Origin: Dehalococcoidia bacterium UBA1151
Lineage (GTDB): Bacteria > Chloroflexota > Dehalococcoidia > Lucifugimonadales > Lucifugimonadaceae
Direction: 5' to 3'
Assembly (NCBI GenBank): GCA_002311865.1
Contig: DBZV01000131.1
Location: 57,344-75,191 of the forward strand
DNA: 17,848 nt
Shown here: positions 7,745 to 14,015 of the stretch, piece after piece
Layout: every line of letters begins with the position of its first letter
Numbering within the stretch: the stretch's first letter is position 1
Notes under the pieces: generated by a model
Told to the model about the DNA's origin: nothing
The model's database searches: none
What the model saw: the letters and a program-made list of their open reading frames with translations, nothing else
Made by a program: the position numbers and the translations under genes

Positions 7745-10006
7745 GTGTTAGTAGCTGAAGCACCTAGCAAACTGAGGCATGAGACGAGCACCGAGTCTTT
7801 TAATCGAACAGGTGATGGCGCAGGCCCGGACCTGCCGGCACTCCTAAAATCCCGCTTCGGGTTCGATCAATTCCTGCCGCTTCAGGAAGAGATCATCACC
7901 AACGTTATTGCCGGAAAAGATTCGCTGGTCTTGATGCCGACTGGCGCTGGTAAGTCACTCTGCTACCAACTGCCTGCCCTGTGTCTCGATGGCTTGGCAC
8001 TTGTGATTTCACCGTTGATCGCGCTGATGAAGGACCAGGTCGATGCGCTGAATGCCAACGGCATCGCCGCGGCATTGGTGAACAGCACAGTCTCGCCGCA
8101 GGAGAACGAAGCGGCGCTCCAACGGGCATTGAGTGGCGATCTGAAGATCCTTTATGTTGCGCCAGAGCGGTTGCCGATGCCGCGCTTCCAGCAGTTCTTG
8201 CAGACGGTGAAGCCCAGCCTCATCGCGATTGACGAAGCGCACTGCATCTCTGAATGGGGTCACGACTTCCGGCCCGACTACCGCAATCTCAAATCGCTGC
8301 GCCAGGCGTTCCAGGGCGTACCTGTGATCGCCCTCACGGCGACAGCGACGACCCAAGTACGCGAAGACATTGTTGAGCAGCTTGATCTGCATGACGCCAA
8401 CCGGTTCATTTCCGGGTTCAACCGACCGAACCTGACCTACACCGTGCGCCCAAAACGCAACGCGTTCGATCAGCTCCTGGACCTCCTGCATCGGCGAGAG
8501 AAGCAGTCGGCGATCATCTACTGCTTCTCTCGCAAGGACACGGAGAACATTGCCGCTCAGTTGGTCGACAACGGCATCAACGCCATGGCGTATCACGCCG
8601 GTCTGGAGCGGGACATTCGTCGCAGCACGCAGGAGCGATTCATTCGGGACGAGGTCGCGGTCATTGTGGCCACAATTGCGTTTGGGATGGGTATCGACAA
8701 GCCGGACGTGCGGCTGATCGTGCACTACAGCCTGCCGAAAACGCTCGACGGCTACTACCAGGAGACCGGGCGCGCGGGCCGCGACGGGCTGCCAAGCGAC
8801 TGCGTGCTGTTCTTCTCGCTTGGCGACAAGATGAACCAGGATTACTTCATCAAGCAGATAGAAGATCGCTCTGAGCGGGCGCAGGTGTCCGAGAAACTGA
8901 ACCAGATGGTTGAGTTTTGCGAGACCCGCAAGTGCCGACGCGGGTTTTTGCTGCGCTACTTCGGCGATAACTGGACACAGGACAACTGCGGTGGCTGCGA
9001 TGTTTGCCTGGGTGTTAGCGGCGAGTCCGGTGAGGAGTTCGACGCCACGACCATCGCCCAGCAGATCCTCTCGGCGATGATTCGAACCGGCGAGCGATTC
9101 GGCGCCAACCACGTGGTGGATGTGCTGCGCGGATCACGCGTCAAACGAGTGCTTGATCTGAAGCACGACGAGCTTTCCGTGTACGGGCTAGCGAGGGAGT
9201 TCACCAGCGACGAACTTAAAGAGATATTTGGGATCCTTCAAGGCGAAGGTTTTATAGCGAAAGCTCAGGGCGACTACCCAACATTCTACGTCAGCGAATC
9301 CGGTCGCTCATTCCTGAAATCGAAGACCACACTGATGCTCCGCAAGCCGGTACGCGACTATTCGCTGGCTCCAGGTACGAGCAGCGGAGACCTGGACTAC
9401 TACCGGGCGCTGTTCGAGTTGCTGCGATCGTTGCGGAAGCAGATTGCGGACCGTCGCAGCGTGCCGGCGTTCGTCATCTTCGGCGACGTGGCGTTGCAAG
9501 AGATGGCGTACTACTTGCCGCAAAGTCGCGAGGCGTTCGCTGGAATCTCCGGCGTCGGTGAGACCAAACTCGAAGAGCTCGGCGATGAGTTCATTAGAGT
9601 AATCACCGAGTACGCACTGGCCCACGATCTGCAACAGCGCCGCATTCCTCGTGGCGCCAGCCGACGCGCATCTCGCCCTGCACGGAGGCGCTCGCTGGGC
9701 ACATCGCATGCAGAGACGCGGCGACTTTTTACGGATGGATACGACATCGACGAGATCGCGTCGGAGCGCAGGCTCTCCACCAAGACAGTGTTCAGGCACC
9801 TGATGGACATGGCGCAGGCCGAACCGCCACTGGACCTGAGCACTCTCATGCCAACGCCGGAACGCGCCGAGGCGATCAAGGTCGCCATCAAGGCCGTTGA
9901 CGGCGATCGACTCGCGCCGATCAAAGAAGCACTGGGAGCCGGCTACACCTACGAGGAGATTCGGCTGGTGAAGATGACCATGGAGGACGTGCCTCAGACA
10001 GCTTAG
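7745..10006 (+). CDS. recQ: ATP-dependent DNA helicase RecQ
   Basis: 3'-5' superfamily 2 DNA helicase of recombination and fork repair, 753 residues. The N-terminal helicase core has Walker A PTGAGKSLCYQLP near residues 63-75 and the DEAH box in IDEAHCISEWGHDFRPDY near 160. The second RecA lobe includes the arginine-finger motif QETGRAGRDG. The RQC zinc site has Cys residues near 391, 396, 414, 417 and 421 (CETRKC then CGGCDVC). An HRDC domain lies near 550-625, and a C-terminal helix-turn-helix extension (HTH_40-like, near 655-753) makes it longer than E. coli RecQ (about 610 residues). The start GTG 7745 has GGAGAG seven bases upstream. The segment RRIPRGASRRASRPARRRS before the HTH is a basic linker. 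recO and uvrA lie downstream on the same strand but are separated by unrelated genes. Confidence 0.95.
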   Translation: MLVAEAPSKLRHETSTESFNRTGDGAGPDLPALLKSRFGFDQFLPLQEEIITNVIAGKDSLVLMPTGAGKSLCYQLPALCLDGLALVISPLIALMKDQVDALNANGIAAALVNSTVSPQENEAALQRALSGDLKILYVAPERLPMPRFQQFLQTVKPSLIAIDEAHCISEWGHDFRPDYRNLKSLRQAFQGVPVIALTATATTQVREDIVEQLDLHDANRFISGFNRPNLTYTVRPKRNAFDQLLDLLHRREKQSAIIYCFSRKDTENIAAQLVDNGINAMAYHAGLERDIRRSTQERFIRDEVAVIVATIAFGMGIDKPDVRLIVHYSLPKTLDGYYQETGRAGRDGLPSDCVLFFSLGDKMNQDYFIKQIEDRSERAQVSEKLNQMVEFCETRKCRRGFLLRYFGDNWTQDNCGGCDVCLGVSGESGEEFDATTIAQQILSAMIRTGERFGANHVVDVLRGSRVKRVLDLKHDELSVYGLAREFTSDELKEIFGILQGEGFIAKAQGDYPTFYVSESGRSFLKSKTTLMLRKPVRDYSLAPGTSSGDLDYYRALFELLRSLRKQIADRRSVPAFVIFGDVALQEMAYYLPQSREAFAGISGVGETKLEELGDEFIRVITEYALAHDLQQRRIPRGASRRASRPARRRSLGTSHAETRRLFTDGYDIDEIASERRLSTKTVFRHLMDMAQAEPPLDLSTLMPTPERAEAIKVAIKAVDGDRLAPIKEALGAGYTYEEIRLVKMTMEDVPQTA

Positions 10007-10080
10007 TCAGGATACGCAACGCGACAGGGACGAAATCGCGCTTGCGGGCGTCTATTCTTCAAACCACCTGGAGATAAGTT

Positions 10081-10542
10081 GTGACGCAAATGAAACATCG
10101 TCGTGTCCAAGTACTGCTGTTCTTGTCGGCGATATTCTTGATCGCTGAGGTGGCATGTACCGATGACGATAGCGGTCTTCCCACGGGCATGGTGCAAGTT
10201 GATGCGCCCATCGAAAGCGTCGAGATCATCAAAGCGGCTTCAAAGTCACCGAACCCAGCAATGATTGTTGCTATAGGGCTACGGAACGGGTGCGAAGTGT
10301 TCGATACCCCTGATCTGCAACGAGATGGCGATGTGTTCAGGCTCACGATCAGCAATTTGATGAACGTGGACCCGGAGAGAGCCTGCACTGACGGTTACCG
10401 CACGGTGACCACCGCCATTTTGCTTGAGGCACCGATTAAAGAGTGCAAGAAGTACGTTATTGAGGCGAACGGTGTGGGAAGAGATGTACTTTTCACGTAC
10501 ACCCCGTTCATGGAATTAGACGCCAAAGTCTGCGGGACGTAA
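10081..10542 (+). CDS. Putative small secreted lipoprotein, unknown function
   Basis: 153 residues. Residues 5-25 form a basic-then-hydrophobic signal peptide followed by Cys26 and an acidic start (CTDDD), as in lipoproteins; Glu at the -3 position of the lipobox is unusual, so plain secretion is also possible. The mature part of about 125 residues is predicted to be beta-rich and has four further Cys (in GCEVF, RACTD, KECKK and KVCGT), which could form two disulfides outside the membrane. No named family was recognised with certainty. The start GTG 10081 is preferred over ATG 10090 because GGAGAT ends five bases before it. The gene begins 74 bp after recQ on the same strand and may share its transcript, though a functional link is not implied. 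Confidence 0.65.
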   Translation: MTQMKHRRVQVLLFLSAIFLIAEVACTDDDSGLPTGMVQVDAPIESVEIIKAASKSPNPAMIVAIGLRNGCEVFDTPDLQRDGDVFRLTISNLMNVDPERACTDGYRTVTTAILLEAPIKECKKYVIEANGVGRDVLFTYTPFMELDAKVCGT

Positions 10543-10620
10543 TTTTGAACCATCTCTACCCGGCAAGTATCGCCGCCAGAGAGTTCGGATCAACACTAAC
10601 TGGAGAGAGGAATCCGCTAA

Positions 10621-10782
10621 ATGACCAACACACAGACCCGGCTGATTGGCTCAGCAATCGCTCTCGTTGGCGGCGCACTTGCTGCCGGTACTGACAGTCT
10701 CGATGTCAACGTTGGGCTCGCCATCATCATTGTGAGCGGAGCCGTCTTCCTGTTCGATTCGTGGCGCCTCGGGAAGGGTTAA
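10621..10782 (+). CDS. 53-residue small membrane protein
   Basis: Short open frame from ATG 10621 to TAA 10780-10782. The product begins MTNTQTRLIGSAIALVGG and contains two hydrophobic stretches (about residues 8-23 and 31-46) split by a short polar turn with TDSLDVN, then a basic end (DSWRLGKG). This reads as a two-helix membrane hairpin. A strong purine-rich SD (GGAGAGAGG, 10602-10610) sits ten bases upstream, which supports translation. It lies 78 bp after the secreted lipoprotein gene and is followed by a hairpin at 10791-10809. No family or function was recognised. Confidence 0.6.
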   Translation: MTNTQTRLIGSAIALVGGALAAGTDSLDVNVGLAIIIVSGAVFLFDSWRLGKG

Positions 10783-11081
10783 ACAAGAAGGGCGGGTTTC
10801 AAACCTGCCTATACCTCGTGGCAGCGTCACGCATCCATTAATCCGTTACCTGTCATGTATGTCAGGATTTATCGCGGAATCCGATCGGCCAAAAGATCAG
10901 ATTTGGCTATTGTCGCCCAGATAATTCGGTTTACACTGCTGGGGTCTGACGAGGCTCTGGCGACCGCACCCTGTTCGTCAGCTCATCACATTGAGGTTCT
11001 CACGTATGTGACCTATGCCTTGCTTTCAGACCCTTGACTGCGCGATTGGCGGAAACAAGTGAAGGAAAGGCGAGGTAAATC
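10783..11081 (+). promoter_or_regulatory. Intergenic region upstream of DUF1326, possible promoter
   Basis: 299 bp with no supported gene. After the hairpin at 10791-10809 there is an imperfect 18-bp palindrome at 10849-10866 (CCTGTCAT-GT-ATGTCAGG, one mismatched pair) that could be an operator. A weak sigma70-like pair, TTGTCG (10910-10915) and TACACT (10932-10937) with 16-bp spacing, lies 40 bp further on. The SD of DUF1326 ends the region. The promoter call is tentative. Confidence 0.25.
10791..10809 (+). terminator. Hairpin after the small membrane protein gene
   Basis: GGCGGGTTT and AAACCTGCC can pair (one G-U) around a very short loop, eight bases after the stop codon at 10782. There is no U-tract behind it, so it is either a weak or factor-dependent terminator or a transcript-stabilising stem. 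Confidence 0.35.
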
Positions 11082-11702
11082 ATGACTACCGATGTAAAAA
11101 CCAAGTGGGCCATGGAGGCTGAGTACTACCAGACCTGTAACTGCGACTATGGCTGTCCTTGCGAGTTTGAAGCCCCGCCAACGATGGGATTCTGCGAAGG
11201 AGTTGGCGCCTACAAGATCATCAAGGGCAATCACGGCGATGTGTCATTGGACGGGCTGGGATTTGGCTTCGCTCTCCACTCACCTGGTGCTCTTCACGAG
11301 GGCAACCTGACCCTCGTTCTTATGTTCGATGAGCATGCAAACGAAGCTCAGCGGGAATCGCTTTTGAAGATCACGACGGGCCAGGAAGGTGGCATGCCAT
11401 TCGAGATCATCGTGCAGTTGGTTGGCACGTTGCTTGACCCGATCTATACGTCGTTTGAGTTCAATAACGCAGGACAGAACAGCACCGTGAAGATTGGTGA
11501 TATCGCTTCGATGGCGTTTGAGCCGATCAAAAACCCTGTGACCGGCGAGCCCGAGGGAATACGCCTTGTGCACGAGACAGGTTTCATCTTCCAGAATGCA
11601 GACGTTGTGTCGGCAAAGGAAGGGAAAATCTCAATCGAGGGGCTCGACTTCTCCTACCCGGACAAGGCCGGGTTCGTGACCACCGTCAACTACTCCAACT
11701 GA
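11082..11702 (+). CDS. DUF1326 domain protein
   Basis: 206 residues, cytoplasmic by sequence (no signal peptide or membrane helix). The N-terminus carries the DUF1326 hallmark, a Cys-rich stretch YYQTCNCDYGCPCEF with Cys19, Cys21, Cys25 and Cys27 plus Cys38, followed by the family's CEGVGAYKI and GDVSLDGLG segments. The Cys cluster looks like a metal-binding site, but the family's function is not established. The start ATG 11082 has GAGG six bases upstream. The stop is TGA, which is useful here as evidence that TGA normally terminates translation in this genome. The DUF2182 membrane protein follows 139 bp downstream; DUF1326 and DUF2182 genes are often neighbours, which suggests one pathway. 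A long hairpin sits between them. Confidence 0.85.
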   Translation: MTTDVKTKWAMEAEYYQTCNCDYGCPCEFEAPPTMGFCEGVGAYKIIKGNHGDVSLDGLGFGFALHSPGALHEGNLTLVLMFDEHANEAQRESLLKITTGQEGGMPFEIIVQLVGTLLDPIYTSFEFNNAGQNSTVKIGDIASMAFEPIKNPVTGEPEGIRLVHETGFIFQNADVVSAKEGKISIEGLDFSYPDKAGFVTTVNYSN

Positions 11703-11711
11703 GTCTAATCT

Positions 11712-11782
11712 GTGTTCGGACACCCGCGCTCCCCTACCTTTCCGCCGTATATAGATGAGGCGGGAGCCGGGTGCTCGAACAC
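11712..11782 (+). promoter_or_regulatory. Long hairpin between DUF1326 and DUF2182
   Basis: Three stacked stems pair across 71 bp: GTGTTCG (11712-11718) with CGAACAC (11776-11782), CACCCG (11721-11726) with CGGGTG (11768-11773), and GCTCCC (11728-11733) with GGGAGC (11762-11767). A small inner stem (11742-11746 with 11759-11763) can compete with the last. It begins ten bases after the DUF1326 stop. There is no U-tract, so a transcript-end stabiliser, an attenuator or a factor-dependent terminator are all possible. Confidence 0.5.
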
Positions 11783-11841
11783 CGGGACCGACACGTTACT
11801 TTGATCAACCGCTCTGAAATTGAGCAGGGGCCGAAAGTCGT

Positions 11842-12636
11842 ATGCAAGCACTGCTGCCTGTTGAGGCGCTGGTAAGAAAAGATCGTTACGTCGTAATCGC
11901 GGGCCTGCTTGGCGTGACGGGACTGGCATGGGCGTACACCGCGTACCTGGCGTGGGATATGCAGGGCATGGATATGGCCTCCGGCCGTTCGATTTCGATG
12001 CCCATGACAGCCGGCTGGACATTTGGCGACTTTGGTTTGATGTTCCTGATGTGGACGGTAATGATGACCGCCATGATGATCCCGTCAGCAGCGCCAATGA
12101 TCCTCATGTTTAGCACCGTCTACAGAAAGCGACGGGATAATAGGCAGCCATTTGTTCCCACGACTGTGTTCGTTTCTGGCTATCTCTTGATATGGAGCTC
12201 GTTCGCTCTGGGGGGCACCTTGTTACAGTGGGGACTCCACGCCGCCACGCTACTCTCGCCGATGACTCTGACCGCGACGCCACTAATTGGCGGGAGCTTG
12301 TTGCTGGCTGCGGGGGTATTCCAATTTTCGCCCATCAAGTACCTCTGCCTGACTGAGTGCCGCACCCCCATGAGCTTCCTAATGGGCGACTGGCGAGAAG
12401 GCCAGCGCGGAGCTCTGACCATGGGCGTCAAACAGGGAATTTACTGCCTTGGCTGCTGTTGGGTCCTAATGTCGCTGCTCTTCGTTCTGGGCGTCATGAA
12501 CCTTCTCTGGATTGCTGCTCTCGCGGGATTCGTGTTGATTGAAAAGGTTGCACCGGGCAGATCATGGATCAGTCGTACCTCTGGTGCATTGCTATTGGCG
12601 TGGGGGATCTGGATGATTCTGGATACCTCTCTATAG
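11842..12636 (+). CDS. DUF2182 integral membrane protein, putative metal-binding
   Basis: 264 residues with about six or seven membrane helices. DUF2182 features are clear: a Met-rich loop (WDMQGMDMASGRSISMPM, near residues 36-55), the helix with MWTVMMTAMMIPSAAPMILMF, and the late segment CLGCCWVLM followed by GVMNLLWIAALAGFVLIEK. Met, Cys and acidic residues at these places are why the family has been described as putative metal-binding membrane proteins; the metal and the reaction are unknown. The start ATG 11842 has AGGGG 11 bases upstream, a slightly long spacing. It follows DUF1326, its frequent neighbour, and precedes the NrtS-like frame by 34 bp, so these three are probably one unit. 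Confidence 0.85.
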   Translation: MQALLPVEALVRKDRYVVIAGLLGVTGLAWAYTAYLAWDMQGMDMASGRSISMPMTAGWTFGDFGLMFLMWTVMMTAMMIPSAAPMILMFSTVYRKRRDNRQPFVPTTVFVSGYLLIWSSFALGGTLLQWGLHAATLLSPMTLTATPLIGGSLLLAAGVFQFSPIKYLCLTECRTPMSFLMGDWREGQRGALTMGVKQGIYCLGCCWVLMSLLFVLGVMNLLWIAALAGFVLIEKVAPGRSWISRTSGALLLAWGIWMILDTSL

Positions 12637-12670
12637 TGCTCAACAGCGTCCCGTGATTTTGGGAGATCAG

Positions 12671-13005
12671 ATGACGACTCAAAACCACACCGACGATTCA
12701 TGCGTGAGGTGTCAGCGGACGCTGGAGGCTAAGACTTATGAGGTGTCCTCCCCCTCGGGGCGATTGCCCCACTGCCTCAGATGCGCGCTGAGGTACCCAC
12801 CGATGTTGAAGAAATCGCTGATCATCTACCTTATCGTGGGCACGGTTTTGACCGCCATCAACCAAGGCGACTTCATCGCGGCCGGGGTTTTCAAGCCGCT
12901 ATGGTCTGGAAAATCCCGCTGACTTACGCCGTTCCGTTCACAGTCGCGACAATCGGTGGCATTCTGAACGCGCGAACTGCGGTACAGTGTCACACCGATC
13001 AGTAG
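12671..13005 (+). pseudogene. nrtS: NrtS-like small membrane protein with zinc-ribbon start, frame disrupted
   Basis: Two overlapping frames together encode one protein of about 111 residues. The first frame begins at ATG 12671 (GGGAG five bases upstream; a GTG at 12653 is less likely). It has two Cys pairs (CVRC and CLRC, residues 11-38) that look like a small zinc ribbon, then the first NrtS helix with LIVGTVLTAINQGD. That frame stops at TGA 12920. The second half, WKIPLTYAVPFTVATIGGI, is encoded one base back and ends at TAG 13003-13005. One missing base, either in 12896-12900 or in the A-run at 12910-12913, would restore the whole. NrtS proteins are small nitrate/nitrite transport-related membrane proteins with two helices. 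The defect may be a real mutation, a sequencing error or, less likely, programmed frameshifting at the A-run. Confidence 0.65.
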
Positions 13006-13019
13006 GAGCTGAGTTGCTA

Positions 13020-13044
13020 CATGGTCGATAATGGTTCGACCATG
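13020..13044 (+). promoter_or_regulatory. Perfect 9-bp hairpin over the recO start codons
   Basis: CATGGTCGA (13020-13028) and TCGACCATG (13036-13044) are exact inverted copies around a 7-base loop. The left arm contains the ATG at 13021 and the right arm the alternative in-frame ATG at 13042. Folded mRNA would hide both start codons, so the hairpin could limit RecO translation; as DNA it could be an operator. Confidence 0.4.
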
Positions 13045-13827
13045 AGTTCCCAGAAGCCACGCACCTACTCCGCTGAGGGAGTTGTGCTGCGCCACCACAA
13101 TCTTGGCGAGGCCGATCGTATCGTCACTCTGCTCACTCCGGGCCGTGGCGTGCTGCGTGCAGTGGCGAAGGGCGCACGTAAGCCAAACAGCAAACTTGGG
13201 GGGCAACTGGACCTGGTCCGGCGTGTCTCAATATCAGTACGCAGCGGGCGAACGCTGGATACGATAAGCCAGGCAGAGACCATCGAGAGCTACCCGAAGC
13301 TCAAGGTCGGCCTTGAGTTGATGGCGAAGGCGTTCTACCTGTGCGAACTCACGGAGAAGTTTGCGGTGGAAGACGCGCCCGCAGCCGGGGTGTACCGGAT
13401 GTTGATCGATGGGCTGTCGCTACTGGAAACCACTGCGGTTCCCGACCTGTTAGCCCACTGGTACGAGATGCGACTGCTCCAGATGAACGGCTCACAGCCG
13501 CAGATTCAGCGATGCGTCGATTGCGGCAACGACCTGGAACAGGAAGATCACGTGTTTTCGCCGATGCGAGGTGGAATTGCATGTCCCTCGTGTCGACCGT
13601 CTGGCTCTGACACGATGCTCCCCGCCAGCGTCTCCACCGTTAAGTTGTTACGATTCCTGCAGCGCGCTGAGGCAAGTGAGATCGAACGTCTGCGGGTTGG
13701 GGAGGATGATCGTCGGCAGGTAGAACGCATCCTGAGAGAGCATATTCACTTCGCCACGGACCGAACGGTGAGGTCGGCGAAATTCGTGGATGAGGTCCGA
13801 TCGCAGGGAAAACGGGTCGCCCGGTAG
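13021..13827 (+). CDS. recO: DNA repair protein RecO
   Basis: Recombination mediator of the RecFOR pathway, 268 residues, which anneals ssDNA and helps load RecA. The N-terminal OB-fold segment is typical (TYSAEGVVLRHHNLGEADRIVTLLTPGRG), and the middle is the alpha-helical RecO core. A four-Cys zinc site is intact: CVDC near residues 165-168 and CPSC near 187-190. The start is uncertain. ATG 13021 has GGAG 12 bases upstream, rather far; ATG 13042 gives the more usual N-terminus (MSSQKPRTY) but has no SD. Both lie in a perfect hairpin. The gene follows the NrtS-like frame by 15 bp, so it may share that transcript. uvrA follows with its own probable promoter. Confidence 0.93.
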   Translation: MVDNGSTMSSQKPRTYSAEGVVLRHHNLGEADRIVTLLTPGRGVLRAVAKGARKPNSKLGGQLDLVRRVSISVRSGRTLDTISQAETIESYPKLKVGLELMAKAFYLCELTEKFAVEDAPAAGVYRMLIDGLSLLETTAVPDLLAHWYEMRLLQMNGSQPQIQRCVDCGNDLEQEDHVFSPMRGGIACPSCRPSGSDTMLPASVSTVKLLRFLQRAEASEIERLRVGEDDRRQVERILREHIHFATDRTVRSAKFVDEVRSQGKRVAR

Positions 13828-13873
13828 CGGCACGTTGCATGTGCCTGCTTCGCCGGACTCCTCCCTCCTCAGG

Positions 13874-13902
13874 TTGACAATCCGGGGGATCACGCCTGTC
13901 AT
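13874..13902 (+). promoter_or_regulatory. Candidate sigma70 promoter, distal, upstream of uvrA
   Basis: A perfect -35 TTGACA (13874-13879) is followed after 17 bp by TGTCAT (13897-13902), which matches the -10 consensus at four of six positions. It lies in the recO-uvrA spacer and would give a leader of about 105 bases for uvrA. Confidence 0.4.
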
Positions 13903-13936
13903 GTCACCCAAATACCCGGTTATCGCCAACATACCA

Positions 13937-13965
13937 TCTGACGGGGTTGCGGGGATTGCTAGAAT
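13937..13965 (+). promoter_or_regulatory. Candidate sigma70 promoter, proximal, upstream of uvrA
   Basis: CTGACG (13937-13942, four of six) and TAGAAT (13960-13965, five of six) are spaced by 17 bp. Transcription would begin near 13972, giving a leader of about 44 bases before the uvrA SD. No GAAC-N4-GTTC type LexA box is visible in the spacer. Confidence 0.4.
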
Positions 13966-14015
13966 CAGACTTAACACCACGCACGCAATCACGCCACGAA
14001 ATTACAAAGGTACAG

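Noticed and set aside
8009..9112. 367-residue open frame on the minus strand inside recQ
   Set aside because: It lies wholly under the well-supported RecQ helicase core and shows no family features; it is a shadow of biased codon use.
10855..11037. 60-residue frame upstream of DUF1326
   Set aside because: No SD, no recognisable domain, and it covers a palindrome and promoter-like elements, so it is more likely regulatory spacer.
13947..14015. Longer uvrA start at 13947
   Set aside because: The extra 23 residues do not resemble UvrA and have no SD, while ATG 14016 has AAAGG five bases upstream and gives the usual UvrA N-terminus. The candidate -10 box also lies within this stretch.
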